Positions 42,969 through 55,579 of a DNA stretch of 64,000 nt are shown here, piece after piece. A model generated the notes under the pieces. It was not told the origin of the DNA. It made no database searches and was given only the letters and a program-made list of their open reading frames with translations. A program made the translations under genes and the position numbers. The stretch spans positions 323,140,283-323,204,282 of the forward strand of contig OZ010791.1 of assembly GCA_963932465.1 (NCBI GenBank), given 5' to 3'. The first letter of the stretch is position 1; the number at the start of each line of letters is the position of its first letter. The DNA comes from Maratus speciosus (lineage: Eukaryota > Arthropoda > Arachnida > Araneae > Salticidae).

Positions 42969-43423
42969 GATATAAATATATAATAGCAAAAGTTAAAAAT
43001 ATTTGTACAATTTTTTACAGCATACATTTAATGTTGGATATTTGCACCTGGGGACAGGGACTGAAATGATGATTTCGTTTGTTTAAAACTTAAAATTAAT
43101 TATTTATACATCATCATATATCCATTTATCATTGGTAATTGTTATAACAAAAGTTGCAATATATTACATTTTTCAGTTTTTGGTTTAAATATAATTAATG
43201 AAATATTATTGGCAGAGGACGCAAATTGTCCAATTTTCAGATGTTGACCCCTATATCTATTGAGTTATAAAATTTTAAAACATAAACTATACATTAAAAA
43301 TAACAAAAATACTCTAGATTTTCATATTAGCATGGTTGTTTTAATTTAAGGATATAACAATATTGTTAAAACAGCAGAAATATGTAGAAAAGCTGTCCCA
43401 CACGTGACCTCGAATGTCCCATA

Positions 43424-44378
43424 TGCGAAGAATTAAATTTCATTAGTTAAACATCTTGTTTTCATCAAATATTTCCTTTACAAAAAATTACCTTTGCTCT
43501 AAATTCCTCTAATCATAAGGTAAAATGAGAACAAATGAGATACTGGCATAATGATTAATCGAGTAGAAGATGAAATTATGCAAAATAAGTTAGACTATTG
43601 TTTTTTAATTAGCTCAAAAATATTGAAAACTAATCTTCATGCTTACTTATAAAAATGTATTTCTGTTTTGACTATGTTTGTCCTGAAATAAATTTGCATA
43701 AAATGAAAAGAATATTTACTCCATTCCCTGTCGGACAAAAAAGCAAATAAACAAATGACAAACATAGGAAAATGTTTAAATAGAAACATTTCCGGGTATT
43801 TCTTGTCAGTATAAAAGTCAACAAGTTGTCATTGTTCTGTCAAGTGATATTTTTAACAAAAGGAACTTTTTAATTAGAGAGCTGATTTACATTCCGTTGT
43901 TTTTCATTTAATTAATCAAATATTTCAAGATTTTTATGGTAGCTTCTCAGTGCATAAATAATTTAAAGTTACGTCCATTTATAAATTTTTAGTATGACAG
44001 GTTTAATGGTAATTTAGTCTTCTGAAGCATTTCAGAAGTGGAGCAATTGTTCCTTAATTTAATTTGTCTTCATCGATAAGAGAGAATCGATTCTTCAGAT
44101 GAAGAATCGTCTGAGTTTTAATTAATACGCTGGATGGAAATGACTTTCGCCTTCGATGATAGGGAATTTTTTCCCCTTCTCGTGGGAACTGATGAAAAAT
44201 GAAATTTCATTAAGGATTGAATTTTATAATTAAAGTAAATTCTTGACGCATTTTTATAAAAGTAACTGTTAAAATATTAGAAAGTTAATTTTGAAATATT
44301 TAATTAAATAAGTTTTGATACAAAGATAATGTGCATTTTTTATTATTGAAATTTTATACGTGCTGAGGATATGGAGTA

Positions 44379-44421
<43 letters not shown>

Positions 44422-45704
44422 CATTTTTTTTGAAATATGGAGAAATTAAAAATATATATATATATATTACGTAGTTTAATAAAATAATGTCTCCATCCCT
44501 TCATATCAAGGCGTATTTTCAATTTCAAAAGCTATTTTCAAATCAAAATTATTTAAAATGTTTTGTTTAAATTCAAAATTTTTATTTAGGATGTACATAC
44601 GTTCAAATTCAGATTCCTGAATAGAAAAAAAGTTAAATTACAGAAACAGTTTTCGTTCTTTGTGTGAATATTATAAAATGTAAATAAAATGTCTAGTTAT
44701 ATATATATATACAGTGTAATGTATTGATACTCTCTTTATTAATTTTTATAAGAAAAAAAGGATGATGAATTGTAATATTATATGATGGTTATATATATAT
44801 TAATTATTGTCCTTGTTTTTTTTATAGACTACTTTACTATTTTTCGTAATATGATAATCTATAGAATTATTACATAATATATGTTTTTTAAAGGTACTAT
44901 ATATAGTTAATAAATGTAGTAGAATTTAAAGATTGCAAAATTGAAATTTCCTGTGATTAAAGAATTTGATTTACTATGGAAATTGCCCTATTACTTAAAA
45001 GTGAAACTTCGTTTAATTTTAAAAGAATATTTTAAAATAGTTTTACACAGAATATTAAGGGAACACATTGTTAGTTACTTAGTAGATTGTATAAAGAAAA
45101 AGTTATAATGACGATTAAATAATTTGTGGGGAAGTATTTACCCCGATTTTTGTAAAATTTTATTCGTCGTTGTTTTATATTACGACACAAACAAAGAAAT
45201 ATAACAAGGCAAGTGGGAACTAAACTGTGAAATGTAAATTAAAACATAAATGAAAATTGAGATATGATATGGACGTATACATACGTAATAAAACAATGTT
45301 TTGACACCAAAAGATTTAACAAATATTGCAGAGTAGTTTTGTTAGCATTCAGCGTACTGTCACAAAGTAGAAAACACGCTCAAAATGAAAATTGATGAAA
45401 ATATGATTTTATTTTTATTTTAAGTTGTATTATTGGACGGTTTATTAAGAACATAATGAACCTAAGTAAAAAACATTATAAAAATTTTAAAACGTCAAAG
45501 CATTCTAAACATTCTAAACATTCTAAACATCTACACATTTTAAGCAGTCTAAACATCTAAACATTCTAAACATTTAAACATTCTAAACATCTAAATATTC
45601 TTAACATCTAACTAAATATTATAAACTTTCTAAATATCTAAATATTCTAAAACATCCAAACATTCATGATATCTCCATATCCCCAAGATATCTGTCGTGA
45701 TATA
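43424..45704. other. AT-rich DNA with microsatellites
   Basis: (TA)n tracts lie at about 44388-44417, 44453-44467 and 44698-44711. At 45495-45665 the word AAACATTCT and its variants repeat every 9-10 bases. No open frame is credible; the 61-codon frame at 44343-44528 reads through (TA)n. Confidence 0.6.
45495..45665 (+). repeat. 9-10-bp microsatellite (AAACATTCT)n
   Basis: About 17 imperfect units such as CATTCTAAA, CATCTAAA and TATTCTAAA follow each other up to just before the pogo-like element. Confidence 0.8.
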
Positions 45705-47361
45705 GGGAAGACTAGGAAGGGTTGACCCACTTTTTTACAAAATGATTTTTTGTTTTTTAAATATTGAACGTAGAATAAAGTTTTATATATCATTTTATTC
45801 GTTATACAATCAGTTATCAAAATAAAATTGCTATATAAGTGTAATATATAAAAAATTTGAAAAATGTTTGATTTTAATCATGAAAAACAAATGGGTCAAG
45901 GCACCCCACATATGGGAGGTTTGACCCACTATATGGGAGGCTTGATCCACTTTGTTTTAGATTGCATTATTTGTGAAGAGAAATAAAAACAGTTTAAAAA
46001 AAAGCAAAATAACATTATTCTACATGCTTTAATTATTAAAAAAAAATATTTTTTAAAATCTGAGGCTTAAAGAAACCTGTTAATACGCAATCGCAAATCA
46101 GAGGAGAAATATTTTGTTTTAAACTGGATTTTGTCTGAGCAGATATTATTCTACAGCAGGAAAAATGAAATTTTAACATTTAAGGCGGTATTCTATTCGA
46201 GACAGGTTCCGTTTTCATAGTGTTTCATGTTATTATGTCCGGATTTAGGAGCCACTGTCCCACTTTTTTTTATCTCCTTGTTTTATTTTTGTGACACTCG
46301 ATCTGACAACTCTAGTTGTCACATAGTTGTCACATAGTTCATCTCACTGTATTCACCCAGGTGAAATTTTTCTACATACATTCCTAAAGTTTTTCGATCG
46401 ATTCTATGTTCTTCTACAACCACATGAGCACTTAACTTATCATTAACATGATTAAAACCTTTAAAGGGCAAAGTACTTTCAGTATTATAATGTTGAAATA
46501 CATGACTGGCGCCGGAATTTATGAACAAATTTATTTGGAAATAAGAAAAAGGGTACATTTCACATACATATTAAATGGAAAGATTTTAGCAAAATTCTGG
46601 TGTCATTGTCATGTTTCGTAATTAAAATTAAGTGGTTTTATAAACATAACACTGCCCCTCAAAGGATTAAGACTGCTGCTTTCATCCTTTCTGTTCTTTC
46701 CCACTCTTTCTATTTACCTATTGTAAGCAATATTTAAATGGAAAAATGTTCCTGTCAACTTTTTAATTTTCTAGCAATTTTTCACCTTTTTCTATAGTCA
46801 GTTTTAAACATTTTCTTTTCTCTCACACCATTTTACCGAATCTTTACAGAATAAATTTACATTCTTTTATGTATATACCATTAACCTTTTCTTATGCACA
46901 GTGTATAATAAAAAGATTTCCAAAACCACTTAATTAAGGGAGCCTTGAGCATCGGGGCAAACCTACCTCACATTGACTGGGTCAAGCCTCCCTGCATAGA
47001 CCTTTTCTAAAGACTACCACATTGTTATGTTAAGCCTAACTTACTGTACAGTCTTTGTGCCTGGAATGAAAGCTCGATATTTCGGCATTACTTTAAACCT
47101 ACTTACTTAAATTTCTATGATGTAATTTATTTGAAAAAAGCTTACAAAATATTTCTAAAAAATACAACTTTTATGATGAAAACGCCTCACAATTGATTTT
47201 TTCCACATTTATTTCGATTATCTCTATAAAACGAAGACTGCTGTTTAAGCATTCCAGTAGCTTTCGTTGACACCTATTGATAAAACTCTGAAATTCTTTT
47301 AAAAATGAAAGTTGATGGGTAGGTCAATCCTCCCGTATGGTCAACCGTCCCTAGTCTCCCC
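45705..47361 (-). mobile_element. Second pogo-like DNA transposon
   Basis: The left end GGGAAGACTAGGAAGGGTTG and the reverse complement of the right end GGGGAGACTAGGGACGGTTG align for at least 25 bases. Both are bordered by TA (45703-45704 and 47362-47363). The core GGTTGACCCA recurs inside, with TATGGGAGG, at about 45890-45951, 46979 and 47315. A helix-turn-helix remnant of a pogo-type transposase lies at 46319-46558. The 1,657-bp length matches the element at 4635-6293, but the end sequences differ, so they are different families. Confidence 0.7.
46319..46558 (-). pseudogene. Pogo-type transposase N-terminal (psq-like HTH) remnant
   Basis: The last 40 residues read K-L-S-A-H-V-V-V-E-E-H-R-I-D-R-K-T-L-G-M-Y-V-E-K-F, matching the psq-type helix-turn-helix pattern of pogo/DDE_1 transposases (A-A-x-x-x-x-I-x-x-x-T-L-x-R-Y-V-K-K). 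The frame ends after Y-V-T-T-M, where relatives continue into the catalytic domain. No DDE residues were recognised downstream, so only the DNA-binding part is visible. The strand is minus. Confidence 0.5.
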
Positions 47362-47363
47362 TA

Positions 47364-47498
47364 GAGCGATATCTGTCTCTATATATAGCGATATCTCCAA
47401 GCTATCTGTAGCGATAGATATCCGAAGCCATAGATAGTGACAACATCCATCCCTATATTTCGCTATAGATGAAGAATCTCGATAAAGTTGTCCATCTT

Positions 47499-47546
<48 letters not shown>

Positions 47547-49128
47547 TACAGACTTATCAGAAATTTCCCCGTCGAATTGTTTGCTAAATGGAATGCTGGC
47601 AGATTTCAGTTTTAATGCCATACATGTTAACCGTTAAACTACTTTTAACAATTACTATCCATTTTCAATCGCGGAATGACATTGTGGAAGATATTTAATA
47701 ACATTTTGGAAAAATAAAGTAAAAGTTAGATATTTGTACATTTTTTTGGTAAGGTAAATTTGGGTAATTTTCTAGACGATTACGTTTTCGTCATTTACTT
47801 AAAATTCTTCAATTTTCCCACGTTTTTGCTTTTGTGACTTTAATCCAGTTGTATTCTAGTTTGAAAGAATATCAATTTTAGTTGCGACCCACCTGCCACC
47901 TAGATATTAATTCCAGTTTTAAACATTCAATTTGAAATGTTTTGGATTGGAGAAAAAGGTTTATTAAGCAATATAATTGGAAGAAATATGAGGATATACA
48001 TAGGGAAGATAAGTTGGTAATGCGAAAAAAAAGAACACATTAAGAAAAAAGATAATTTTATGCAAGATTTTCAACAATATGACAGTGGAAGGACAGTGGA
48101 ATATAAATTAACCATATTTACATAATTTTTATGAATAAGAAATGCTTCATGAAAAACAAGTTTAAGAATAGAAGTGTATTTATTTTAGCAGGTTTGAAAT
48201 TGAAAACATGGTTCATCTCGCAGCAATGCTTAGAAATGGTCAATTTATTATTTTCGTACTTACGAATACTTGACATGCTTTTTTTTCATTCGGAATTTTA
48301 AACTAACGTGTGATTTGGAGAAAGTAATATATTAGCCAGAGCGAAAATTAGAAGTGCTAGAAATAAAACGAAAACTTGAGGAAAAACCAAACATGAGACT
48401 AAAATCATACAAAATCAAGAAATATAGCCTTGAAAAAAAATGCAAAATATTTTCTCTTGCATAATATGCATTGTTCGAGCTTACAGTCTATTTTACAAAG
48501 AAACTGGGTAAGTAATTTGTAGTAACTACTGCATTGAGTTCTACACTGATGAAATAAATAATGAGCACCTATAAAATCCATTTCCATGGAGCTTTTACAT
48601 CATTGTCCCACCTAAAATTAACTTACCAAGAATGTCTGTTAATTAATTTCTTTCATAGAAATAATTATATCTAGAAATATTGTTCTCAAAAAGAAATATT
48701 GTGCCCTGTGGGTGAAAAGTCAATTAAGACGTACGATCGGTTAAGTACTTTCCACAAGACATTTCAATGCTTTCTTTGAAATGTAAGTTAAACGATCGGA
48801 TAACTGTATATCATCTGAGAGTATATATATTATGTCCGTTGATTTTGTTTTATGATTTACGTTTATTTTTAATACAACACACCTTGTTCAGTTATCTTCT
48901 ACTTAGTTCCGATTTGTATGCTACTTAAACTGAAAAGTTATATAGAAATCATATAGTAGATGAGATAGTGCAAAAGCATACGTGAACATTTATTTTATAA
49001 TTGTAATTTTGAATCGTAATTTGTTTTAATTATTATGTTGTAAATTGAAACTTGCATCACTGTAAAATTATGTAGGTAGCTAGAAATGCACAAGTCCTAG
49101 AACAAAATATGTGTTCACCCCTTATTAA
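47364..49128. other. AT-rich DNA without recognised genes
   Basis: Apart from the poly(A) run at 47501-47544 I see nothing. Just after the pogo-like element, GCGATATCT and GATAT-TCC words repeat (47364-47440). Confidence 0.5.
47501..47544 (+). repeat. Poly(A) run, 44 bases
   Basis: Uninterrupted A residues. No retroposon body or target duplication could be assigned. Confidence 0.95.
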
Positions 49129-49136
49129 CTCTAGAG

Positions 49137-50287
49137 CAGTGGTTCCTAACGTGGGTCGTACGCCCCACAGGGGGGCAATTTCTGGTTTGTTATTTACACA
49201 TTCTCTCTCAGATTTTCTTCTCTTTTTAATGAAAGTCTCATATGTTTAAAATAGAAATAATACATAAAAATTTAAAAATGCCTGAATAAAAATAATTTTT
49301 CGAAAGTTCCCACTTAAAAGCTGAAAATACAACTGTTACCTGGAAGACTGTGTGGAATATTTTCCTGTATATTTAGACTCATTTATATACTTTAAAACTT
49401 TTCTAATTTTTTTGGTTTTAATATATTTTAGTATTTAACACCTCTTTTTTTAAACTATTTATTGAAACTGGTATTTCTAATCACCGTACAATGTGCCACA
49501 TGAACGAACTTAAAACTAACTATTTTGAACACGTTTAACCTAAAAAATGTTTGAAATATTTTAACGTCGTACAACTTTTATAAAATTAATAAGAACCCAA
49601 ATGAGCATCACAGAAGGAAATGGGTAAAGTGTAAACATCTTATGGCTCTTGTGCATACCAGATAAACAATATAAAAAGATACAACACGACTTATGCACTT
49701 TAAAATTGAAAATAGGATAACACATGGTGATAAATTAATGGTAATGGGAAAAAGAAAGCCCACTACTAGACAAGTATGATATGGGAGGGGAGGGGGAATT
49801 AAAACGGTTACTTAAAATTGATAAGGTTGAAAATCCATAATTGCTATTTGTGAATTATGTTATTCTATTCATACAGTCTCGGTGTTTAAAAAACTTTACC
49901 TGTTCTCAATGAAGTACAAAAATCAACTATAAAATGTATAACTTTTATCAATTATAATGAAATGCGGATTATATAACACTTTTGTGTCTGAGGTAAGTTG
50001 CCAAAAAACTGAAAAAAAAAATTCTAGATGTAAATGTGAAAAGGTATGGCCTCATTGAAATTCAAAGAGTTATGTTAAAATCATATTTAATTTTTTTTTT
50101 ATCCATTATCCTTTTGAATGTGAAAGGATTTATCATACTTAATTATCTCTTTTAGGCTTCTTCAGTGTAAATAACTGTTAATTTTTTGTATAATAAAAAT
50201 TGTATGTTACAGAGGGGAGGAGGGGGGACATCATGATTTTAAAGACGTTTAGGTGGGGCGCGGCCTCAAAAAGGTTGGAAAACACTG
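49137..50287. mobile_element. hAT DNA transposon, non-autonomous or decayed
   Basis: The 8-bp direct repeat CTCTAGAG flanks it on both sides (49129-49136 and 50288-50295), as hAT elements make. The ends are CAGTGGTTCCTAACGTGG and, reverse complemented, CAGTGTTTTCCAACCTTTTT, which share the hAT-type CAGTG-TT-CCAAC tip. Subterminal G/C-rich words (GGGTCGTACGCCCCACAGGG and GGCCGCGCCCCACC) are also typical. No transposase frame was recognised in its 1,151 bp. Confidence 0.85.
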
Positions 50288-50295
50288 CTCTAGAG

Positions 50296-51938
50296 TGTTC
50301 AGTAAATTATACATTCGTGTAGAAAACGTCATTCGGTTATTTGGTATACGAAATATGCAGATTTAGAGTTTGGCATCCTAATGTTAAGTTCATTTTTAAT
50401 CGTTGTAAAATAGGTTTCAATGGTTTTTTTTAATAACTGAAAATTACTTTGCTGAATGAGTTGTAATTCTGGATTCACATTTTTGAAGCTTCTAAAAATC
50501 GATTTATTTTTTAAAAAACTCAACGATTATAATTCTTATTTTTGAAAAAAAAATAATTTCTAAAAAATATATTTTCAAATTATGCTTCGAAAATATATGA
50601 TTTGTAACATAATTTTTTAACAAAACTGGATTTTTAGAAGCTAAAAACATGTGCATAGAAATTAGAACAATTTTCGCCGAGCAGGTTTTGAGTTATGCTT
50701 AGAAAACTACCTACATTGCAATATGTTTTGCAACGATTGCAAATGAATTTAGCATTAAGAGTTAACTTTGGATAATTCCTAAACTATTTGGCCGAATGAC
50801 TTCCTGTTTGATATCTGAAGGAACAATTTACCGAAGGATCTAATTATGACATCAAAATTAGGTACTGTTATTGAAAATTGTCAAGTTTGTTATACTTTCT
50901 ATATGTAAACGACCCCTAAGCTAAATCGCATCAACTACTAGCCGTTATTACTAATCGATTTGTGACGGTCACATTTTTATACAATGATTTGCGACAGATT
51001 AGTACTGGATAATCCTTTTTCTTTCAGAACTGTAAAGCAGAAGGCAACTGAATGTGCCATATGTATGGCCGCGCGTGTTTGCACTAAAGATATAAAGATA
51101 TAAAATAAAGCTCTTCGTAGTGGTTGTCCATTATCCATTGATTGTATCCGTAGGATGATTCTTTACTAAATATTGCAGTCTAATACCCGGCGAACCTCTT
51201 AGGCTTGGTTTTAGAAGCTCATGTTCTTAGAATATCAATATAAATACTTACGTCTCTACATTCTTTTTCATAAGTCTCAATGCACTAGAACATGCACTAA
51301 AATATAATCCGTAATATACGAAAACATGCATCATTAAATCTCAAACACCATTTATTTGAATAATTTGTGCTTTATTCATTTTACTTTGTGAAACCTGTAA
51401 AAAGTTACCCAAAACAATTTTCCGGTTGGTGCAAAGTGCGAAAATGAATCTATTTCATATTTACAGAGAGAATGTGCGAAACGTTCAGTGGTTTTTATCG
51501 AACACGCACGGCAATTGAGAGAGTCTATTCCAGGGTGAAATTTGAATTATTCAGTAAGCACAGTTCCGTTGGGCTGACGTGTTCGTAATGTATTCATTGT
51601 TGTATATAATTCACAGACTCCGCATTTAAAAATGTGATAATAATATTCAGACTTTTGCCAGCTTATTGTTTTACGAAAAATAAAACACCAGTTTTAGCGA
51701 TAAACAGAAATAGTTGTCTACATGCATACGCAGATTTCTCATTTTTCGCAGAATGAAATATTAAATTAGCGATCGACATTTCATCATAAATGTATCGATA
51801 TCTATTGGTACGTGCGAATATTAAACTATCTGTCGTCTTACGTAAACAAATGTATGTGTATTTAGTCTTTTTTGCCGTTGATTAAATGTTCATTATCCGT
51901 TGATTAAATCTCTGACGTTGTTAAATGTCAAATTCCAG
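50296..51938. other. AT-rich DNA without recognised features
   Basis: Short open frames only, of at most 64 codons and without domains. No inverted ends or arrays are seen. Confidence 0.5.
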
Positions 51939-52309
51939 AGATTAGAGATGAGAGGTCCTAAACTTTATCCTGGGATCTAAACGAACTCGGGCTCGATTTT
52001 TATACCAATCTTCGTTCTCGGGTAGGCTCAGCCTCAAAAGGAAAACTTTATTTGTTTTCAAATCGTAAAAAATGGAAACAAGCTTGCTTTTGAGGGAAAA
52101 GAATGTAATGTACCTTTTTAAAAGTGCTTTACATTTTTAAAAATTTGCAGCAAACCGTCTCGCCATTCAACCTTTGTTTTATAAAATGGTTACATAAAGG
52201 GTTTAACTTTATTTTGATCGTAATATGACAAGAATATGGTCAGAAAAGAGTAATGTAACTGTAATGTAATCGTTTTCTCTAAAAACGGCCGAAAGACTGG
52301 ACAGTTTGG

Positions 52310-53390
52310 TACAAAGGATATAGCCGTGCTTCTTAGTAAAATATGCCCTTGAGTCAACCAAGTCGAGTTCAATATGAATCGATAGCCCTTAAAACCCTCC
52401 GACTGTCTTGGAAAAGGGCAAAATTGTAATGTTATTTTCACTGCATTTTGTTTTACATGCTAAAAATAATTAATCTTTGAGAATTTTATAAAAAAAAACT
52501 TAATAACGAATATGAATGCAATCCTTGGAAGTATTAATCATTGTTCAATGTATTAAAAATACATTAAATCAATAGAATTATATTACTTTAAATATTGCTT
52601 GTATTGCAGTGAAACCTGGAGCTTAGTGAACGTATTAACACGGGCTTGACAGTGAGGGGGTTAAAAAGAAATGAATTTTTCCCCAGTACGAAGCTTATGC
52701 CTCGAGCCCATGGAGGTTTAGACCCCTAATATCCGTTTTGGAAAAGAGTGCATAGTGACGAAACTGCTGGTCAGATTTCAACGAAAAGAATAAGGGATGT
52801 ATAATGTTACCATACAAATAGTGGATAATGTTTTCAGATCTTTTTCAACAAAAGAACAAGTTTTATTACATTTTACTTGTTTTCAATTGAACATTTTAAT
52901 TAAGAATCTATTGAAATATTTCAGTGACCATCTTAATTTTTTGTAGCAAATACTACGGGGCATGATCTATATTTGATATCAGTTTCAGCTTTCTACGCGC
53001 GGTGTATCATATAAAAAAGTAACCATTTGAACCCTAAAAATTAATCATCTTTTTTTGCAAAATTTGTTTATGGCATCAGTAATAAAGGAAAATAAAATTT
53101 ACCTCATTTAATCCAAGCATTTTTGAAAGTGTGTACTTGAAGAAAACTTCTTTTAAAAAAGTGGTGCCGACCGAAAAAAAATTGTGTAAGAGACGCCGGA
53201 ATCCAAAGTGTTAAAAACGTATTCCTGGAAGAGGGGGGTGCCTCACCCTAATCTCACATTTATTTATAAATCAAGTGCATTTGGTACTAGTTTCAAATCA
53301 ACACAGGGTGCACAGAATATTACAGAATATATTAATTATGGAATTCATACCTGATTGTTACCGTTAACTACAAAAAATATTTTTAGCTCA
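52310..53390. repeat. Left inverted arm
   Basis: Pairs with 56268-57290 over its whole length, with many substitutions. The right arm holds an extra ~180 bp (about 56430-56620) that is absent here between GTATTCC and GCCTCACCCTAATCTC. No open frame is credible. Confidence 0.75.
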
Positions 53391-55440
53391 CAGGCTATCA
53401 AAGCCTGAGAGCTAATGTGCCCGCCCGTTCTGTAATGTATGTATGTATGTATGTATGTATGTATGTACGTAACGCGATAACTCTTGATAGAAACATCCGA
53501 TTTGCTTCAAACTTTTTTCCTAGGTTCATTGTGATAAGGCGCTTCCCTGATTAGTTTTGGGAGTTCATTGGTTAAGGATAAAGGGGGAAAAACGGGGTTA
53601 GTCCACCCCCCTTAATTCAGAAAAATGGGTTTTTCATGCAGAATCATTCGATTTGCTCCGAATTTGGTATACCGGTTTATTATGTTAAGGAACATCCCTG
53701 ATTAGTTTTGGGGGTTCATTAGTTAAGGATAAAGGGGGAAAAGGGGGGTTAGTCCACACCCTTAATTCAGATAAATGGGTTTTTCATGCAGAATCATTCA
53801 ATTTGCTCCGAATTTGGTATACCGGTTTATTATGTTAAGGAACTTCCCTGAATAGTTTTGGGGGTTCATTGGTTAAGGATAAAGGGGGAAAAGGGGGTTA
53901 GTCCACCCCCTTAATTCAGATAAATGGGTTTTTCATGCAGGATTTTTCGATTTGCTCCGAATTTGGTATACCGGTTTATTATGTTAAGGAACTTCCCTGA
54001 TTAGTTTTGGGAGTTCATTGGTTAAGGATAAAGGGGAAAAACTGGGTTAGTCCACCCTTCCCCCCCTTAATTCAGATAAATGTGTTTTTCATGCAGAATG
54101 ATTCGATTTGCTCCGAATTTGGTATACCGGTTTATTCAGGCTATCAAAGCCTGAGAGCTAATGTGTCCGCCCGTTCAGTATGTATGTATGTATGTACGTA
54201 CGTATGTATGTATGTATGTATGTACGTAACGCGATAACTCTTGATAGAAACATCCGATTTGCTTCAAAATTTTTCCCTAGGTTCATTGTGATAAGGCGCT
54301 TCCCTGATTAGTTTTGGGAGTTCATTGGTTAAGGATAAAGGGGGGAAACGGGGTTAGTCCACCCCCCTTAATCCAGAAAAATGTGTTTTTCATGCAGAAT
54401 CATTCGATTTGCTCCGAATTTGGTATACCGGTTTATTATGTTAAGAAACATCCCTGATTAGTTTTGGGGGTTCATTGGTTAAGGATAAAGGGGGAAAAGG
54501 GGGGGTTAGTCCACCCCCTTAATTCAGATAAATGGGTTTTTCATGCAGAATCATTCAATTTGCTTCGAATTTGGTATACCGGTTTATTATGTTAAGGAAC
54601 TTCCCTGATTAGTTTTGGGGGTTCATTGGTTAATGATAAAGGGGGGAAAAGGGGGGTTAGTCCACCCCCTTAATTCAGATAAACGGGTTTTTCATGCAGA
54701 ATCATCCGATTTGCTCCGAATTTGGTATACCGGTTTATTATGTTAAGGAACTTCCCTGATTAGTTTTGGGAGTTCATTGGTTAAGGATGAAGGGGGAAAA
54801 CGGGGTTAGTCCACCCTCCCCCCTTAATTCAGATAAATGGGTTTTTCATGCAGAATGATTCGATTTGCTCCGAATTTGGTATACCGGTTTATTATGTTAA
54901 GGAACTTCCCTGATTAGTTTTGGGGGTTCATTGGTTAAGGATAAAGGGGTGAAAACAGGGTTAGTCCACCCCCCCTTAATTCAGATAAATGTGTTTTTCA
55001 TGCAGAATGATTCGATTTGCTCCGAATTTGGTATACCGGTTTATTATGTTAAGGAACTTCCCTGATTAGTTTTGGGGGTTCATTGGTTAAGGGTAAAGGG
55101 GGAAAAGGGAGGTTAGCCCGCACCTCTTAATTTAGATAAATGGGTTTTTCATGCAGAATGATTCGATTTGCTCCGACGTTGGTATACCGGTTTATTATGT
55201 TAAGGAACTTCCCTGATTAGTTTTGGGGGTTCATTGGTTAAGGGTAAAGGGGGAAAATGGAGGTTAGTCCGCACCTCTTAATTTAGATAAATGGGTTTTT
55301 CATGCAGAATGATTCGATTTGCTCCGAAGTTGGTATACCGGTTTATTATGTTAAGGAGCATCCCTGATTAGATTTGGAGGTTCACTGGCTAAGTATAAAG
55401 GGGGAAACGGGGGCTAATTCCCCTTCACTTATTTTTTTGA
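53391..55440 (+). repeat. ~150-bp tandem array in two blocks
   Basis: Two blocks (53391-54136 and 54137-55440) each begin with a hairpin (CAGGCTATCAAAGCCTG), GAGCTAATGTG-CCGCCCGTTC, a (GTAT)n run, and ACGCGATAACTCTTGATAGA. Units of about 150 bp then follow: CCCTGATTAGTTTTGGGGGT, TCATTGGTTAAGGATAAAGG, GTTAGTCCACCCCC, TTAATTCAGATAAATGGG, TTTTTCATGCAGAATCATTC and GAATTTGGTATACCGG. I count four units in the first block and eight in the second. The array itself looks non-coding. Confidence 0.85.
53437..53466 (+). repeat. (GTAT)n microsatellite
   Basis: A tetranucleotide run at the head of the first block. A second, longer (GTAT)n tract with GTAC variants occurs at the head of the second block, 54178-54227. 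Confidence 0.9.
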
Positions 55441-55579
55441 GTGGCATTATTCTTTAAAATAAGAGTATAATATACAATTAGTGTGAAGAGTCTGTGAGCT
55501 CAATGCCATCAGTTTAGCTGGGCACTTTTCTTTTTTATTTATAAAGTATAACAAACATTTTCCAAAAGTTCGTTTATTA

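Larger units (their letters stand above)
37338..43421. mobile_element. Possible third pogo-like element, split by the copia insertion
   Basis: TGGGCCATTCCATGAAA at the left and, reverse complemented, TGGGACATTCGAGGTCA at the right are partly matching inverted ends, each bordered by TA (37336-37337 and 43422-43423). Further inverted similarity links 37661-37690 with 43228-43262 (CAGATGTTGACCCCTATATC). Without the copia element and its duplicated flank the length is about 1.47 kb, close to the other pogo-like elements. The word GGACTGAGATGATG recurs at about 37884, 37900, 38241 and 43050. No transposase part was recognised. The end match is weak, and direct similarity between 37370-37490 and 43310-43435 complicates the picture. 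Confidence 0.35.

Noticed and set aside
54007..54237. 76-codon plus frame ending in (Y-V-C-M)n
   Set aside because: It reads through tandem repeats and (GTAT)n.
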